Shown: positions 1 to 15,470 of the stretch, piece after piece | Position numbering within the stretch: position 1 is the stretch's first letter | Layout: each line of letters opens with the position of its first letter | Source of the DNA: Amoebidium appalachense | Taxonomy: Eukaryota; Ichthyosporea | Direction: 5' to 3' | DNA: 64,000 bases | Assembly: GCA_963693365.1 (NCBI GenBank) | Contig: CAVNZM010000001.1 | Span: forward strand, 15,376,001-15,440,000 | Translations under genes and position numbers: made by a program | The notes under the pieces: model-generated | The model's database searches: none | What the model was told of the DNA's origin: nothing | The model's input: only the letters and a program-made list of their open reading frames with translations

Positions 1-292
1 CTTTCCCCCCTCCCCCTCTCCCAACTCCCCCTGTCCCGGGACTTGAACGCTGTTTTAATGTTTGCTTCTGCCAGAACTTCTCACCCACACTCATCCCGAC
101 CCCGTTCCCCCCCCCCCCCCCCCCCCCCCCCCTCCACCCCCATATGCAGACAAATGTATTCGTTGCCACTTTGCTTTTTGTGTCATGGCTTCATGGCTTC
201 ATCATTTAACCCCATGTATTACTAATAGCCACCTCCTCCCCTCCCTTCTGCTCCTGTGCTTCTTTGGTTATGTGCCCCCCCCCCCCCCCCCT

Positions 293-328
<36 letters not shown>

Positions 329-437
329 ACACACACACACATAAACACCCGAGAAACAAATTCATGTGTTGCTTCTTTGCTCCTTGGATGCCTTCCCCCC
401 CCCCCCCCCCCCCTCCCCCCCCCCCCCCCCCCCCCCC

Positions 438-484
<47 letters not shown>

Positions 485-597
485 ATACTCCCAAGGATGG
501 ACTCTGCTAAAGATGCATATTCTTTTTGTGCGTTTTGCCACATATGCATGGTGTTATGCATCGTGAATGGGTACTTCGTACTATGTAATGCACCCCT

Positions 598-628
<31 letters not shown>

Positions 629-825
629 CACACACACACACCGGAACTTGACCACTGTTTCTTGTTTGCTTCTTTTCTTCGCTTCTTCCCACCCCACTCC
701 CCCACTCCCCCCATCACCACCACCACGCACACACACACACACCACCATCACCACCACCACCCCCTACCCGTCCCACCACCACTCATTTGGATTTGTCCCC
801 CTCTTTGCTTCTTTGCTTCGTTACT

Positions 826-861
<36 letters not shown>

Positions 862-870
862 CCCGCCCAA

Positions 871-901
<31 letters not shown>

Positions 902-1670
902 CGGACTTAACCACTCTCTTATTTGATTCTCTGCCTTTTGCTTCTTGCTTCGTTGCTTCGTTTCTTCTTGGCTTCTTTGTTCTAAACCTTCCCCCCACCC
1001 CCACCCCGACCCCCACCCCTCCCCATCATTCCTTGCTTCTTGCTTAGTAGCTCATCGGCTTCCTCCTTCTAACTCCTCCCCCCCCCCCCCCCCCCCCCAA
1101 CCCCCTGCTTGCGTCGCCTATAATTTCTCTCTCCGCATGTTTGCCTTCTGTGCCTTGTATCTGTCGTGTCTGTATCTTGTGTCTGACGTGTATTAGCCTA
1201 TTGTCTGTGATTGTATCTTGTGTCTGTCTGTATCTGTGTCTGTCTGTATCTTGTGTCTGAATCTTGTGTCTGTAGCTTGTGTCTTTTTCTTGTGTCTGTA
1301 TCTTGTATCTGTATATGTTACCCGTCGTGTCTGTATCTTTCACCTATTTTGTGTGGGTAACTTCCGTCTATACCTTTTGTCTTTGCCTATGTCATAATTC
1401 TGTGTCTGTCGTGTCTATATTTTGTGTCACTTTCTTTGGTGAGTTACTCTACTCACCTCTGTAACATAAGCCTGTATGATTTTGTGTTAAACAGCTCCTG
1501 TATAAATGTCGGTACCTATGTGCCCTTCTGCCTGCATCCATCGCCTAACGCAAACGTCTTCTGTCTCGTTCGATCATGGCGCTGTGCCAGCACATTGTTT
1601 GCTGTGTGCTGCCCCCCCCCCCCACCAACACTTATCATCTCCGCTATATGCTTCTTGGCTTCCGAACGTC

Positions 1671-1734
<64 letters not shown>

Positions 1735-2016
1735 CCTCTCCCTCCATCGGGGACCAAATACTGTTTTCTTCTTTGCTTCTTTGCTTCTGCTTGAACTCCC
1801 CAACCTCACGCATCCCCTTCCCCTTGTTGCATCTGTTCTCCCTTTACTTGATCCCTGCCCCCCCCCCCCTTCCCCCGCCCTGAGTTCTTATAAGCTATGT
1901 GCTCTCAACCCTCCCTCACCGCCACCCCCTGGTGCTGCTCCACCACCATCTCCTTCTTTGCTTCTTTGCCTCCTAACCTATAGCCCTTGCCCCCCCCCCC
2001 CCCCCCCCCCCCCCCC

Positions 2017-2067
<51 letters not shown>

Positions 2068-2157
2068 CGACCCCGGGTTTAACCACGCTCTTGTTTGATC
2101 CTTTGCTTCTGTGCTTGGTTGCTTTGTTGCCTCTTTTCTTCTCTGCTTCTTTGGTTG

Positions 2158-2201
<44 letters not shown>

Positions 2202-2350
2202 ACACAAAAAAAAAAAAAAAAAAAAAAAAAAATCACCACCACCAACCCCAACCTCCCCATGTGCCCCGAGCTTCTAAGGGCACTGTCGCACAACTGTAAA
2301 CGCCAAGCGCCTTTGCGGCATAACCAAGAAGAAATCAAGGTGGTAGGGTA
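1..2350. repeat. Composite low-complexity block (poly-C, CA arrays, TTTGCTTC-rich spacers)
   Basis: The block consists of poly-C runs (for example around 276-328, 397-437, 597-626, 827-860, 1671-1703, 1991-2017 and 2161-2198), CA arrays (about 439-483, 880-900 and 2018-2066), a CT array near 1704-1732 and a poly-A run at 2205-2231. Between them are short, recurring, pyrimidine-rich spacers built on TTTGCTTCTTTGCTTC. A TGTGTCTGTATCT-type minisatellite occupies roughly 1142-1440. The long proline-, histidine/threonine- or cysteine/valine-rich reading frames here are products of simple repeats. I see no splice-flanked exon and no protein domain. Confidence 0.85.
485..626 (+). repeat. Copy of the poly-C-ended dispersed repeat
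   Basis: The segment reads GGATGGACTCTGCT, then GATGCATATTCTTTTTGTG, then GTACTTCGTACTATGTAATG, followed by a poly-C tract. The same ordered blocks recur at about 8830-8970 (-), 15180-15306 (+), 16205-16345 (+), 16657-16818 (+), 17205-17363 (+), 28436-28527 (+), 28845-28982 (+), 39083-39192 (+) and 62973-63100 (-). Similarity was judged by eye. Confidence 0.6.
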
Positions 2351-2399
2351 GCAGATGATTGGGTAAATATCATAGATGGAATTGTTGTAGAACGAACTT

Positions 2400-2910
2400 G
2401 CCATATTAGTATTTGTGTAAGCACGCAGACATGGTCGTATCGATCACACCTTTCCCAACTGTGTGTGTGCGCTCGAAGCGCGCCTTACCAAATTTGGTGC
2501 GCAGGACGCATCGAAAAAAAAAAGACACACACACCCAAATACAAAAATAAAGACAAAATATATGAAGAGAAGAAAAATAATATTTGTACAGAAGTACCGG
2601 CATATACACGCACACATACACCTACGCACCCACTCACACACGTACACACACACACATACGCATACACATGTACACTAACATGCAGACACGTCACACACAC
2701 ACACACACACACACACCCACACACACACACACCCACACACACAGTTGTTCATATGCGAGCGGACACGCACGAACACACGCACGCACAACTTCACAAGTAC
2801 ACACGCATATATATGGACACGCACACTCACACACACACGCACACACACACGCACACACATACACACACGCACACATACGCACGTGTCACGTGGACACACA
2901 CAAATTTAAA
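2400..2910. repeat. CA-rich microsatellite region
   Basis: From about 2605 to 2905 the + strand is an imperfect CA array interrupted by TA, GC and TG steps. It follows about 200 bases of mixed sequence. Six-frame translation gives only His/Thr or Cys/Val low-complexity peptides. No gene is supported. Confidence 0.8.
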
Positions 2911-4337
2911 CTGTTTACTGCCTGACCGTACAGCCGTAGCGCGGCAAACCGCGGTGGATCTCGACGTTAGATCCGTTGCTAAGCGGCCACAGATAGGAAT
3001 GTGTCGCTTTAGACTGAGTTTTCACACCACGTGCATGATCACTGAGTACACCGGTCCGCTGATCGCAGTGTGGAAGGGATTGACACATAACGGTTAGTCA
3101 AAGCAAGGCAACTCCAAAAAGCAGGATTTATGTCCATTTCAAGAATTTGTTGAATTTTTCATTTTTGTGTATAGTTCAACGGGGCAAAAATGTTTTTGTA
3201 CCTTAAATGGGATTCCGGATGTGAACCATTGGACGTCCAATTTGCTGAGCCGTGCACATGGATATAGACTATAGTCAGCAAAGTTGAAAACTAAACTTAA
3301 TATAACCAGCATAGGGATTGCATGCGTAGGTGAGAAAAAAAATACGAGTAATACCAATGAAACCGAAGCTTTATGTTTGTTGCACGGTACCGAGTATCGT
3401 GTCATTGCCAGGAGGCCGGGCGAATCCGAGGGAAGAAACTCGGAAGGCTGATCAGGCTGAGACTGCATATCTATGTCAATGTGAACTTGGTCCTTTTATC
3501 CCTCTGCAGCAGGAAACACCTAAAGTGACCGTGTAATCAGTAAAGGGGAATAATAAGTGAAAATGGTTAGTGGAATAAATAGGGATGTGCTAAAAGACTA
3601 GTAAAGCCATAGCCGCTTTTATATATTAAGTCCGTTTTTACAACCTTTCTGCAGCAGCCATATCAGGCTGCACCTACTGGTAAAAGAGTAGAGGGGGTCC
3701 TCAGGGGGACAAATTTGACAGCCAATCATCTCAATGGACGAAAAAGCGCGTTCTGATTGGATTTCACTGCTCGTCTATTGGTTGATGTGCTTGGAATGCC
3801 TCTCCAATCCCGATGAGCCCTGGCAGTCGGAGACTCGTAACTTGGCCGTAAAACACAAGAACGACGACAAAAAAAAGGTATAAATCAAATATAAATGAGT
3901 ATTCTTTTTTTTATTATCATTCATAATGTTTTTTGTAATAAAAATCAACAGGTTTGTTCATTTGTAGCACGAGTCCGGCTTTTCGCATCCAATTGCCAAG
4001 TGCTATTGGCTGTTTTACAAACTCATCTTGCAATCCCAGCCCACACTGAATTGTGATTGGTTGTAACCGATATGGCTTTCATCAAGACGGATATAAAAAG
4101 AGAAGCATACCAAACTGGGTCATTTTCGAGTGTGATGACGATCAGTTCACAACACAAAACTTACAAAGAGCAGTATAGCAGATCATTGAAAAACACATTT
4201 TCTTATCGACACATTCGTAAAACACTTATTGAACTGAGTATTCCGAGTTTGTAAGAACATCATACATCTACGTTTGCACATTAACAAGATTTATTTTCGC
4301 CCTAAAGTACTGTAGTATTGTAATATTATCAGTCAAA
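2911..4337 (+). promoter_or_regulatory. Intergenic region with CCAAT boxes and TATA-like box upstream of the PDZ gene
   Basis: This is mostly unique sequence with no convincing exon. It holds a cluster of CCAAT pentamers on either strand: 3722-3726, 3756-3760 (ATTGG), 3777-3781 (ATTGG), 3804-3808, 4005-4009 (ATTGG) and 4056-4060 (ATTGG). A TATA-like ATATAAAAAG lies at 4091-4100, about 240 bases before the start codon at 4338. CCAAT plus TATA-like elements are established features of RNA polymerase II promoters. Assigning them to this gene rests only on position. A 109-codon frame at 3139-3468 (-) has no recognisable domain. Confidence 0.45.
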
Positions 4338-5237
4338 ATGGCACCACACACAACAGCAAACAGACGCCCGTCACAACAGCAAATGAATGGCAAGCAGCTC
4401 ACCAGACTTCGCAACTCACACGCATTGAGAAGTCTCAAATTCACACAGGCACCCGTGGATGCAAACATCGAGCAGAAGTTTAAGTGTCTCAGGAGAGATA
4501 TCCAAATTCGCAAGCCGGAAGGCGAAGATTTCGGCGCATATTTCACCAACATCAGCGGTCGTGTGGTTGTTTGTTATGTGAGTGAATACCCACTTATTAC
4601 CAGCATAAACCTTTTCACTGGACCCGGGCAGTCTGCCGCGTTCCGTGCAGGCCTCTCTATTGGTTCTGAAATCATCAGCGTAAATGGCGACGCAGTTGGG
4701 GATTTGGAGGACTACTCCATCCGCACACGACTTGCACAAATGACAGACATGGTACTTGAAATCAAAGAAAACGCCCTCACCACTAAACACGAAATTCTGT
4801 GCAAACGCGGTGTTACGCATGGCATTCAGGAGTACAGTGACTCTGAGGTTGTTCGCGTACGGGAGGGGTCGCCCGCGGACGCTGCGGGGATCAAACCAGG
4901 AAACATGATTGTGTCCGTTGCTGGCTGTAGCACGTTTGGAATGGCGGATCGCGCTGTTCTAGACCTCATCAGCACTATGGTTTCTACGTCAGAGCCGTTC
5001 ACCATTGAAACCATGACTACGTTTTGTGGTATTCGTCTTCTTTGTGACTCTTGGCGTATTATGGAGGCTATTCTCCCTAATGTCGCCCCATTTGAGATGA
5101 TTGACGCAGATTACCAGACTTCGCGCCTTGAGGTTCCTTACCATTCCACTTCCAATCTGGTCATGCTTCTCTTTGAGAGCTTTAGCTCATATGATGATGT
5201 TGTGCATGTTGAACCAGAGCCAGCACCCGCAGCCTAG
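4338..5237 (+). CDS. Tandem-PDZ protein, syntenin-like (single exon)
   Basis: An uninterrupted 299-codon frame. Residues 1-50 are basic and polar. PDZ 1 spans about 52-144, with carboxylate-loop sequence DFGAY near 64-68 and the block GLSIGSEIISVNGD at 105-118. PDZ 2 spans about 149-226, with THGIQ at 160-164 and SPADAAGIKPGNMIVSVAG at 178-196. The two domains are joined by only a few residues, and the tail after PDZ 2 (TIETMTTF, then ILPNVAPFEM) resembles the end of animal syntenin, which is also about 300 residues with two adjacent PDZ domains. Syntenins are cytosolic scaffolds that bind C-termini of membrane receptors and take part in endosomal and exosomal sorting; that role is inferred here. 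Unlike animal syntenin, the N-terminal region is short and the C-terminal tail long. An AATAAA at 5423-5428 could serve as its polyadenylation signal. It is the only intronless gene in the window, so a retrogene origin is possible. Another tandem-PDZ adaptor remains the alternative. Confidence 0.75.
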   Translation: MAPHTTANRRPSQQQMNGKQLTRLRNSHALRSLKFTQAPVDANIEQKFKCLRRDIQIRKPEGEDFGAYFTNISGRVVVCYVSEYPLITSINLFTGPGQSAAFRAGLSIGSEIISVNGDAVGDLEDYSIRTRLAQMTDMVLEIKENALTTKHEILCKRGVTHGIQEYSDSEVVRVREGSPADAAGIKPGNMIVSVAGCSTFGMADRAVLDLISTMVSTSEPFTIETMTTFCGIRLLCDSWRIMEAILPNVAPFEMIDADYQTSRLEVPYHSTSNLVMLLFESFSSYDDVVHVEPEPAPAA

Positions 5238-5440
5238 AAATTAATAGTGTGATTTTAGGGTGAATACAATACTACGAGGTGTAAAATTGTTCTGTGCAAG
5301 TATGTTTTCTAAGTACTGCATATTGACGTTTCAATATGGTATGAATCATGGCACAACAAGGGATGAAATTGCGAAGCCTACTACTTGATGCACGAAAGTT
5401 ATTAAAACCTAAAGTTCCTTCCAATAAATATAATGCTTGC
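5238..5440 (+). terminator. 3' flank of the PDZ gene with AATAAA
   Basis: About 200 bases of non-repetitive sequence follow the stop codon. AATAAA at 5423-5428 is the first canonical polyadenylation hexamer downstream. Confidence 0.4.
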
Positions 5441-5746
5441 TGGACAGGCAATTGCAACCAATCGCGTCCATGATGTCGATACTCAAAAACAAGGTGAAGT
5501 TAGCCCCCAGAAAGTTTCTTCTGTACCAATGGCTGTGGAGTTCTTGGCCACATGATTCTCATGGGCCGCACAGTCTATATATATCTCCATGCCTGTCTCT
5601 CTCTTTTATCATTATTATTATTATTGTTATTATTATTTTCCCTTTTTGGGGGGCAGGGGGGAGGGGGGGGTGGAGGGGGGAGCAGGAGGAGGAGGAGGGG
5701 GAGAGGAGGGGGGGGAGAAGGGAGGGAGAAGGAGGAAGGAAAGGGG

Positions 5747-5798
<52 letters not shown>

Positions 5799-6126
5799 TG
5801 GTCAGAAAGTTTCACGGCACAAGGTTTTGCAGCGGTGTGCATCAGAAGTGGTGTCCTTCCTTACGGTGGGGCAAATTCATCTGATGCTGAGAGGCCCGGG
5901 GGGGGGGAGGAGGATGGTTTCTACGGACCTATGCAAACAAATCAGATATATTGCCGATGCCAGGAGAGGGGGAAGGGGGAAGGGGGGAGGGGGGGAGAAG
6001 GGGAGTGGAGGGTGGGAATGTGGGGGGAGGGGGGCGGGGGACGACCGGGGGGAGGCGCGGGGAAGGGGCCGGGTTAGGGGGGGGGTTGGGGGGGGGGGGG
6101 AGGGAGGGGAGGAGGAGGAGGGAAAG

Positions 6127-6161
<35 letters not shown>

Positions 6162-6363
6162 TGGTCAAAATGAGTTAAGGAGTTTCACGGCACGAAATTT
6201 TGCGAGGAGTGTGCATCAGAGGTGGTACCCTTCGCTACGCGGGGCCAAATCATCTGATGCTGAGAGGCAGGGGAGAGAGTTGTGGGGGGGGGAGGGGGGG
6301 GGGGGGGAGGGGGGAGGGGAGGGTGGGGGGGGGGGGGGGGGGGGGGGGGGGGGAGGGGGGAGG

Positions 6364-6399
<36 letters not shown>

Positions 6400-6660
6400 C
6401 GGGGAAGGGAGGGGAGGCGGGGGGGGGGGGGAGGGGGGGGGGGGCTGCTACGGGCCTATGCAAACGAATCAGATATATTGCCGATGCAAAGGGAGGGGGG
6501 ATTGGGAAGAAGGAGGGATGGGGGGAAAGAGGGGAGTGGAGGATTGGGATGGGGGGGGGGGGGGGGGGGGACGAGCGGGGGGGGGGGGGGGGGGGGGGGG
6601 GTGGATGCAGAGTCTTTGTACTTTTCAGCAATGTTCAGCATGACGACTATATGTGCAGGC
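5441..6660 (+). repeat. Poly-G/purine-rich region containing a duplicated unit
   Basis: Very long G tracts (about 5750-5797, 6131-6160 and 6325-6400) alternate with two copies of a unique segment. The first copy runs about 5798-5960 and the second about 6161-6495. Both contain GTTTCACGGCAC, GTGTGCATCAGA, CATCTGATGCTGAGAGGC and, after a purine-rich spacer, CCTATGCAAAC followed by AATCAGATATATTGCCGATGC. The spacers differ in length, which suggests duplication followed by G-tract expansion. No coding evidence was seen. Confidence 0.75.
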
Positions 6661-7554
6661 CGAACTTTATATATGTCAGTGGCAAGGAATTCCGATTCTT
6701 TTTCTTTTCTTTTCTCTTCTTTTTTTATGTATTAGTGTACATGTCAATATATCAACATACAATCACGCCATCATCAACCTGCCATGTCTGCAGGCGTACA
6801 AATCAATCAGGTGAGATGTCATCAATTTCTATCTCAATCTCTAAAACTCCACTTGATCCAAATGTTAAACAGCCGTGTTCACTGGATATATATTCTAAAC
6901 AACTGTCTCATTGGATGCAAATGAACATCTATGGGCACTATTACACATATTTCATCTTCAAGGGCAAGAAACTTGTCCGATGCCCTCTACGTATGCAATA
7001 GTAGAATCTGACGTCCATCGTAGTGCGTGTGTTTGTTGTGCGAGAATACATATCAAAATTTATCATAGGTTGTGCAAAGTGTATGAATAATTGCAAATAC
7101 TTCTTCCACCATACTTTTCTGTGTGTGTGTGATGAAAGGCTGCAAGCTTAAGGATTAGGTGCGTGTGAGTATGCCCTATGTACACATGTTTGTTTGTCGG
7201 AACGAGTGTTTGGACGTGTGTGTGTAGGGTGTGTGCCAGATGGTGTGTGTATAGTGTTGGTGCGTGTGTGTGTGTATGTGTGTGCGTGCATGTGCGTGTA
7301 TGCGTGTTTGACTGGGTGTGTGTGTGGGCATTAGTGTGCATTTGCGCATGTGTATGTGTGTGTGTTTGTGTGTGTGTCTGTGTGTGTATCTTTGTATGCA
7401 TGCAGTTTCAACCTGTGGGTATTCCCGGGGACATGCATCGTACATGTGCAGGGGATGAATGAATGTGTCACATTCGACAACTACAAACCATATCACATCA
7501 CATACGCAAAATTCCGCCACACCATATTTGGACAAATCGCCCATATTAAGGCGT
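6661..7554. other. Intergenic: unique segment then GT-rich array
   Basis: 6661-7100 is non-repetitive AT-leaning sequence in which I recognise no exon. 7110-7400 is an imperfect GT microsatellite. The rest borders the 3' end of the ankyrin gene on the minus strand. Confidence 0.6.
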
Positions 7555-11458
<3,904 letters not shown>

Positions 11459-12756
11459 GTTGAGATGTTTACAAGTAGACGATTGTAGAGTAGGGGAATT
11501 GAATGGGTTTGTCTTTGGTTCCGTGTAACAGGGTGGGGTATTCTACCACCAGAAAGCGTTTGCGTGTAAAAACCAAGATTTGCTCAATTTTTTCGATCGA
11601 TTTACTTGGTCGGAAAGAGCTGTGGTGGTCTACTCTAAAAATTTCTTTCACACAGGCACATTGTCGATGGCCAGCTAAATCATGCTGTTCGCCATGCCCT
11701 CATGACGGCACAGGGTGGGCAAAAAAAAGTGGGGATGTTTGAGTCAACAAAAAGGCTATCCTGCCTCCGTGTATTGTTCTAAGCAACTTATCCTCTAAAC
11801 GCCCAACAGGCATACACACATGTAAACAACCTGTAAAGAGATGTTGGTGCTATGTGTGTCAAAACACGAAGTCTCGTTTTGTGAACGAAGTTTTATGTGA
11901 GGAACGTTTCAAAAGTGCTTATAGAACAGAGCAGTGCTTTTCGGGGAATGCATGTATCGGAGAAGGACCAATCAAAATAATCGATCATATTTGGTTTAAT
12001 TATAAGCCTTCCTATTGGTGTCCTGAACTTAGGTTTCCCGCCAAAACTGATGGGATGCGATAAGAAGAGTCCAAAAACTGATCCGGCGGCGATAACGACA
12101 CAAACTCACCCACACATACTGCAGGTGCTGCTGACGCTCTCAGTGTATAAATTATAAGCCGGTGCATAATAATAAGTGGGAATAATGCTATTTTATTAGA
12201 TCCTACCATTATCTGCTGTGTGAGAGAGTGTGTGTGAATACTTGCGTTTTGAGTGTGGCACATCATGGAACTTTCAAAAGCTGAAATCATGAGCCACACA
12301 GTCCAAGGTGATTGGCTGTCAATGACAGGCCTGGCTCATGGCTTTATTTCTTTAACGCAAGAAAGCTGCTAGTAAATATACACGTAAATAAAAAGGGGAA
12401 TAATAGCATTTAAAGACGAATTATTGGCTTGCTAGGCTACTGATAAACAAGACAGCCACTACCTAGTAGCTACAGATTACAGTTGAAAATAGACAAATGG
12501 TCATTGAGGTGTTTTCTGATTGGACTCCGCATAAATGTCTTCGTGTCTATAGGCTGTTTAGGATACAGGCAGTACTAGACCTCCATGATATTTGCCCACT
12601 CGTACAAGACACAAATCCCCCGCATCATGGGCTTGCATGTTCATCGGATTGTTTTTTGACACGCTTGGCAGAGAGAAGACTGTCGATGTAAACAACTCAC
12701 AAAGAAAAACAACAACAGGAACACAGCGAGAAACCTACTACGGGGCGTGTGGGACT
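11459..12756. promoter_or_regulatory. Probable divergent promoter (ankyrin gene / RING gene side) with CCAAT boxes and E2F-like site
   Basis: About 1.3 kb of mostly unique DNA upstream of the ankyrin start (leftward) and of a candidate first exon at 12757 (rightward). CCAAT pentamers are at 11968-11972, 12014-12018 (ATTGG), 12311-12315 (ATTGG) and 12519-12523 (ATTGG). TTTCCCGCCAAA at 12034-12045 matches the classical E2F site. Function is inferred from sequence and position only. Confidence 0.4.
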
Positions 12757-12792
12757 ATGGACGTACTCGAGAGAGAGGGGTCAGACCTGGAG
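12757..12792 (+). other. Candidate first coding exon of the RING-H2 gene
   Basis: An ATG at 12757 opens 12 codons (MDVLEREGSDLE) that end exactly at a GTTAGT donor at 12793-12798. It leaves phase 0, compatible with a phase-0 entry into the exon at 17693. There is no domain content to confirm the link, and a 4.9-kb repeat-filled intron would be required. Confidence 0.35.
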
Positions 12793-12816
12793 GTTAGTCT
12801 CCCCTCCCCCCTCCCC

Positions 12817-12854
<38 letters not shown>

Positions 12855-13699
12855 CCTCTTTTGTTCCCCTATCAGTGGTACCTCTCCCCTCGCTCCCCCC
12901 TTCCCCCCTCCCCCCAACTCTCCCCCTCACCCCGTCTCCCCCCCCCCCCCCCCCTCCCCCCCTTCCCCCTCCCCCAGTCACTTTGTCTATCTGCCCTTCG
13001 CGCCCCCTTCCCTTTTTAATAGAAACAATGGTTTCCCCTCAGAGTCTCCCCTTTCTTCTCCTGCACTCTCTCTCACCCGGTGTGTGCACCTCTCCTCTCT
13101 CCCGCGTCATATACACTTTCTTTGTACTTACACAGCGCCCTCCCCCTCTCTCTCTTTCTCTCTTTCTCCCCCCCTACCCTCCCCTCCTTCCCTCTTGCCT
13201 CCCCCCCCCCCCCCCCCTCCCCCCCCTCCTCTCCCCCCCTCCCCCCCTCCCTCCCGCCCCTCTCTCTCGTGAGCTTTGTAGTTGCCATATGCATAGCTAG
13301 CTTATTTGTCTGTTGTGATACGTAAGTCATGGTCGTCGAAGCTGCACACTAGGGCAATGGACGTGAGTGTGTGTGCACGATAATCTGTGTGTGTGCACAA
13401 CCGCACGTGCGGGTGTGTGGGTGCTCTTTCTGTGTGTGCAGGCGCAAGTGTGGTGTGTGTGGGTGCGTGTTTGTGTTTGTGTGTGTGTGCGCGCGTGCAT
13501 GCGTACGTGTGTGAATTTCCTAATTGTGAGCATTGCTTGCATGCGTGCATAGGCGCCCTTTTAAGAATTGTATTTTTTGCCTCCAGCAGACGCATATTTC
13601 GTTTTTTTTTTTTTTAGCTTGGCCACTGGCTGCATGGTTTGGCTCTTTTGTATTGACGTCTAAATCAGCTGCAACCCTACCTTCCTGCCCTCCCTCCCT

Positions 13700-13732
<33 letters not shown>

Positions 13733-14113
13733 TTTACACACACACATGCACAAGTTGTGGCAGCTTGTTATTGCATGCACAATTTGCCCCGGTTTTTGGG
13801 TCTGCATAGAATGGAAGCACTGTGTTATTCTTTGTCTATTTGCACTTCAAACTGTGTTGCCAATGTTCCCCCCTCCCCCCTTCCCCCCCTCCCCCTTCCC
13901 CCTCCCATCCGCCCCTCCTCTCTCTTTTTCCCCCCCTCCTCACTCCCCCTCACCCCCCCTCCTCCCCCCCTCTGCCTCGCACCCTCTCCCCCCAAGAATG
14001 TGCAACTATTTCATAGGACATATGTCTTGCACAACAGAAGTACATCTGATGTATAGACGAAGCTTGAGGAGAGGAGTTATGTGGTGTGGTGGTGTCAACA
14101 GTGGTGGGGCAGC

Positions 14114-14145
<32 letters not shown>

Positions 14146-14265
14146 ACAGTGTGTGCGCGCGCGTGCGTGCGCGCGCGCAGTGTGTGTGTGTGTGTGTGTG
14201 TGCGTGCGCGCGTGCGTGCGTGTGTCCGCCGAGTGAGTGTGTGTGAGTGAGTGAGTGAGTGTGTG

Positions 14266-14298
<33 letters not shown>

Positions 14299-14317
14299 CC
14301 TTAGTGGGTTGTGTGTG

Positions 14318-14416
<99 letters not shown>

Positions 14417-14434
14417 CGCGCGTTTGTGCATGTG

Positions 14435-14498
<64 letters not shown>

Positions 14499-14602
14499 TG
14501 TGTGTTTCGTGCCTGTGTCTGTCTGTGTGTTTGTTGGTTTGAGTGTATGTGCGTGCTTCTGTGCTTGTGTGTGTGTATGTGGCCGCGGCGGTGGGCTTTT
14601 CC

Positions 14603-14645
<43 letters not shown>

Positions 14646-14707
14646 TTTTGGTTCCTGTCTTTTTATTTTTTTTGCTTTTATTTCTGTTTGCTTTTTTTTT
14701 TTTTTTT

Positions 14708-14752
<45 letters not shown>

Positions 14753-15470
14753 GCGGGGAGAGGGAGGGTGGAGGGGAAGGGGGCAATAATTTGCCTGTTT
14801 TAAGTGAAAACATACAAGGTTGCTGTATGTGATGTAATAAAACTAAAAAAATAGGAAAAATCATATGTCTGTGAATGTGACGAAAAATTGCGGTCCCTCG
14901 TTCCTCGTTATAACTCAACCGTAATTTACACCTCCATATATTTTCTTGGATTTTCACCTCTTTTGCTATGTTTGTGAGCATATATTGGGTGCCCCTTTAC
15001 GTGACTTGTAACAAATGGTGTTTTTTCTTTCCCCCCCCCCAAAACTTTGTTTTTGTGTGTATGCTGGCTGCAGTACAACCGAGAAAAGAAACTCCTTTGG
15101 GATTCCCGGCACATCCCCCCCCCCCCCCCCCCCCCCCCCCCCACCACCACCACCACCACCACCACTCCCCACCCCCCGGGGGCCCTGCCGGGAAAATGGG
15201 CTTTGCTTTGCCTATCATGCACACTCTTTGTGTGTGATTTGCACTCTGCATTGTCTTGCCCGTTATGAACGTATACTTCATACTCTATAACACATTTTAT
15301 CCCCCCACCCTCCCCACCTTGCCCTTGGTGAACTTATACTGAGGTGCCACGTACATTAACCCTTAAATCCCCCTCCCCCCTCCCCCACCCCTACCCCCGC
15401 CCCCTTCCTCCTCACGTCCCCCCTCCCTCCCTCCCCCTTCCCTCCCCCTGTCTTTTTTATGCCTATTCAG
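12793..15470. repeat. Low-complexity intronic/intergenic block
   Basis: CA array at 12820-12852, long C/T-rich stretches at 12860-13265 and 13860-13990, GT-rich DNA at 13360-13510 and 14114-14500 (with GC runs), (TTTC)n at about 14604-14646, poly-T then poly-G at 14692-14750, and poly-C followed by (CAC)n at 15115-15165. A copy of the poly-C-ended repeat lies at about 15180-15306. No convincing exon was found except the candidate that follows. Confidence 0.75.

Noticed and set aside
62-910. Long open frames rich in proline, His/Thr or Cys/Val across the first 2 kb and every microsatellite region
   Set aside because: They are translations of poly-C, poly-G, CA and GT arrays. They occur in several frames at once and lack domains or splice-supported borders.
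650-2150. Regularly spaced TTTGCTTC repeats that look array-like
   Set aside because: Not a CRISPR array: unit length varies, the spacers are themselves low-complexity, and the setting is eukaryotic.
2920-3080. Possible tRNA-like fold near the end of the CA array
   Set aside because: No B-box consensus or cloverleaf pairing could be found.
3139-3468. 109-codon minus-strand frame
   Set aside because: No recognised domain, no splice context, and CCAAT-rich promoter-like surroundings.
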